The notes under the pieces: generated by a model
Seen by the model: only the letters and a program-made list of their open reading frames with translations
The model's database searches: none
Told to the model about the DNA's origin: nothing
Position numbers and translations under genes: made by a program
Assembly (NCBI GenBank): GCA_903930745.1
Contig: CAIYZX010000239.1
Span: 1 to 7,184, forward strand
Length of the DNA stretch: 7,184 nucleotides
Reading direction: 5' to 3'
Source: an uncultured Chloroflexota bacterium
GTDB lineage: Bacteria; Chloroflexota; Limnocylindria; Limnocylindrales; CSP1-4
Shown here: one piece after another, positions 5,932-7,184 of the stretch
Numbering within the stretch: position 1 is the stretch's first letter
How the letters are laid out: the number at the start of each line of letters is the position of its first letter

Positions 5932-6780
5932 CTAGGCGCCCGGGACGGTCCAGCTCACCACGCCGAGGGAGCCCGCGGGCGGCTCGGCGAGGGTCCACGC
6001 TCCATCACGCAGGGCGATGTGGTCCGGCAGGATCGCGCGGAAGTGGATCGCCTTCTCACCGCCCTCGGCGAGGAAGAGCTGGCGCTGGAGGAACGTGGTC
6101 AGGGCGTCCACGGATTCGAAGGTCCGCGGGGAGCGGTCCACGCGGAGGATCTCCGTCTGGCGGCCACGGGCACGCACGAGCTCCACCAGCTCCGGCAGGG
6201 CGGGGAGGGCGGCTCGCGGCTCCCCGTGCACAAGGGGCCAGAACGGGTCCGCGACGGACGCCGGGCTGCGGTCCGTGAGGATCGCCACGCACCGGTGGCG
6301 GGCCGCCCGCTCCATCGCGTCCAGGAAGGGGCCGATCTGCTCGATGTCGTAGCCAACGTGCGCGATCAGCGCGGTGTCCGCCACGGGCTCCTCGCCCAGC
6401 TCGCGGAGCGCCTCCGGCCACGTGGCGCCCACGAGGTAGACGTTGTCGATCCCGTGCTCGTGCATCCCGGTCCGCAGCGCGCGCCGCATCCCGGCGGACG
6501 GCTCAACGGCGATCACCCGCTTGACGCGGAGCGCCAGCGGCAGGGCGTAGCGGCCGGCACCGGCGCCGATGTCGATCCAGGTCTCGTCCTCGTGTGCGAT
6601 GGCAAGCAGGACGTCCAGCGCGGGCTCGCCGGTCCGGCGCGGATCCGCCACGAAGACAGCGGAGACCGGCGCATAGAAGTCCGGGGCGCTGATCTCGCCC
6701 AGGCGTTCCGTCTGCTCGCGGTTGGCGCGAACACGCGCCGCCCACGCATCCTCCAGGCCGGGCACCAGGGCGGCGCTCAC
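5932..6780 (-). CDS. Class I SAM-dependent methyltransferase, substrate unknown
   Basis: A 282-aa protein. After a helical N-terminal region (1-60), the Rossmann-type SAM site is plain: ETWIDIGAGAGRYALPLA at 66-83 (motif I) and VIAVEPS at 89-95 with E93 as the likely ribose-binding acid. ADTALIAHVGYDIEQIGPFL at 134-153 corresponds to the post-motif region, followed by AILTD at 166-170. The C-terminal third (about 175-282) is not a named cap domain that I recognise. The start is GTG at 6780, which forms a GTGA overlap with the stop of the mocA-like gene; GGAG (plus-strand 6789-6792) lies eight bases upstream. It therefore appears translationally coupled to mocA and followed after two bases by the CapA gene. 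Methylation is inferred only from the fold. Neither small-molecule nor protein substrates can be chosen from sequence. Confidence 0.85.
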   Translation of the reverse strand: MSAALVPGLEDAWAARVRANREQTERLGEISAPDFYAPVSAVFVADPRRTGEPALDVLLAIAHEDETWIDIGAGAGRYALPLALRVKRVIAVEPSAGMRRALRTGMHEHGIDNVYLVGATWPEALRELGEEPVADTALIAHVGYDIEQIGPFLDAMERAARHRCVAILTDRSPASVADPFWPLVHGEPRAALPALPELVELVRARGRQTEILRVDRSPRTFESVDALTTFLQRQLFLAEGGEKAIHFRAILPDHIALRDGAWTLAEPPAGSLGVVSWTVPGA

Positions 6781-7184
6781 AGGCCCAGCTCCACGGCGAC
6801 GGCGGCAAGATCTGCAGGCGTGTCCACGTCCGGATTGTGCCCCACCACGTCCACCGCCAGCACGAGGTCCGGCCGCTGTGCGAGGAGCGGCCCCAGGCCG
6901 CGGTCACCGGAGAGGCCCGCGACAAGCGCCCAGGCGCCGCGGCGGACCAGCACGGGGTTGGGCGCAGGGTCATCCGGATAGTGGGCGCGGACGATGGGCT
7001 GGGCGGAGTCACGACCGGCCGCGATCACAGCCCGGATCACCCCGGAGCTGACCGCCGGCTGATCACCCGGGAAGATCAGGACGGCATCCGCGGTGGGGTC
7101 AAGCGCCGCCTCGTCCAGGCCCACGCGGATGGAGGAGCTCAGTCCATCACCGGGCCGCGGGTTCACAACCCGGCGCTCGCCGTC
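6777..7184 (-). CDS. MocA/MobA-like nucleotidyltransferase (5' end beyond the window)
   Basis: C-terminal 135 residues of an NTP-transferase domain protein; the frame stays open to the window edge, so the GTG at 7166 is internal. Motifs of the MocA branch are visible (fragment numbering): PGDGLSSSIRVGL at 11-23, FPGDQP at 38-43 (the DQP metal/nucleotide motif), NPVLV at 76-80, GDRG at 93-96, and DVDTPADL at 119-126. MocA transfers CMP from CTP to Mo-molybdopterin, giving the cytosine dinucleotide cofactor of xanthine dehydrogenase/CO dehydrogenase-family hydroxylases. The N-terminal LAAGxSxRMG loop must lie beyond 7184. The stop overlaps the methyltransferase start (GTGA). The coxG-like gene further along the same strand agrees with a Mo-hydroxylase context. 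Other members of this superfamily (sugar nucleotidyltransferases, CofC-like) are less likely given the DQP, NPVL, GDRG and DxDTPxDL set. Confidence 0.85.
   Translation of the reverse strand, partial: DGERRVVNPRPGDGLSSSIRVGLDEAALDPTADAVLIFPGDQPAVSSGVIRAVIAAGRDSAQPIVRAHYPDDPAPNPVLVRRGAWALVAGLSGDRGLGPLLAQRPDLVLAVDVVGHNPDVDTPADLAAVAVELGL

Noticed and set aside
5815..6981. Plus-strand open frame of 388 codons antisense to the methyltransferase and mocA-like genes
   Set aside because: Same reasoning: no domain signature, and it crosses two well-supported minus-strand genes.

Overview
The window is very GC-rich bacterial DNA (roughly 70% by eye) with tightly packed genes and ATGA/GTGA stop-start overlaps. 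Nothing in it fixes the taxon. The gene style (paired-domain GNATs, a CapA lipoprotein with an extra N-terminal domain, CoxG and MocA near each other) would fit a high-GC Chloroflexota (Limnocylindria-like) or an actinobacterium. That placement is inference from resemblance, not proof.

Left part, plus strand (1-2671): the 3' two thirds of rsgA (ribosome-assembly GTPase) is followed, through two successive 4-base ATGA overlaps, by two paralogous double-domain GNAT acetyltransferases. The three genes read as one translationally coupled operon.

Middle (2672-3807): a glyoxalase-II-like MBL-fold hydrolase on the minus strand converges on the GNAT operon and diverges, over an 86-base gap, from a small plus-strand gene of unknown function (81 aa, strong Shine-Dalgarno). 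A run of three hairpins, ending in a 14-bp stem, separates that small gene from the minus-strand block.

Right part, minus strand (7184 down to 3808): transcription order is mocA-like nucleotidyltransferase (5' end beyond the window), class I SAM methyltransferase (GTGA overlap), CapA-family lipoprotein (2-base gap), then after 85 bases a CoxG/SRPBCC protein. MocA-like and CoxG-like proteins both serve molybdenum hydroxylases (CO dehydrogenase/xanthine dehydrogenase family), so this looks like the accessory end of such a locus, whose structural subunits may lie beyond position 7184. The CapA protein and the methyltransferase are the unexplained members.

No tRNA, rRNA, CRISPR array, insertion sequence or attachment site was recognised. 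I see no clear new system. The best leads are the mixed MocA-methyltransferase-CapA-CoxG run, the two-part CapA protein, and the unassigned 81-aa protein.
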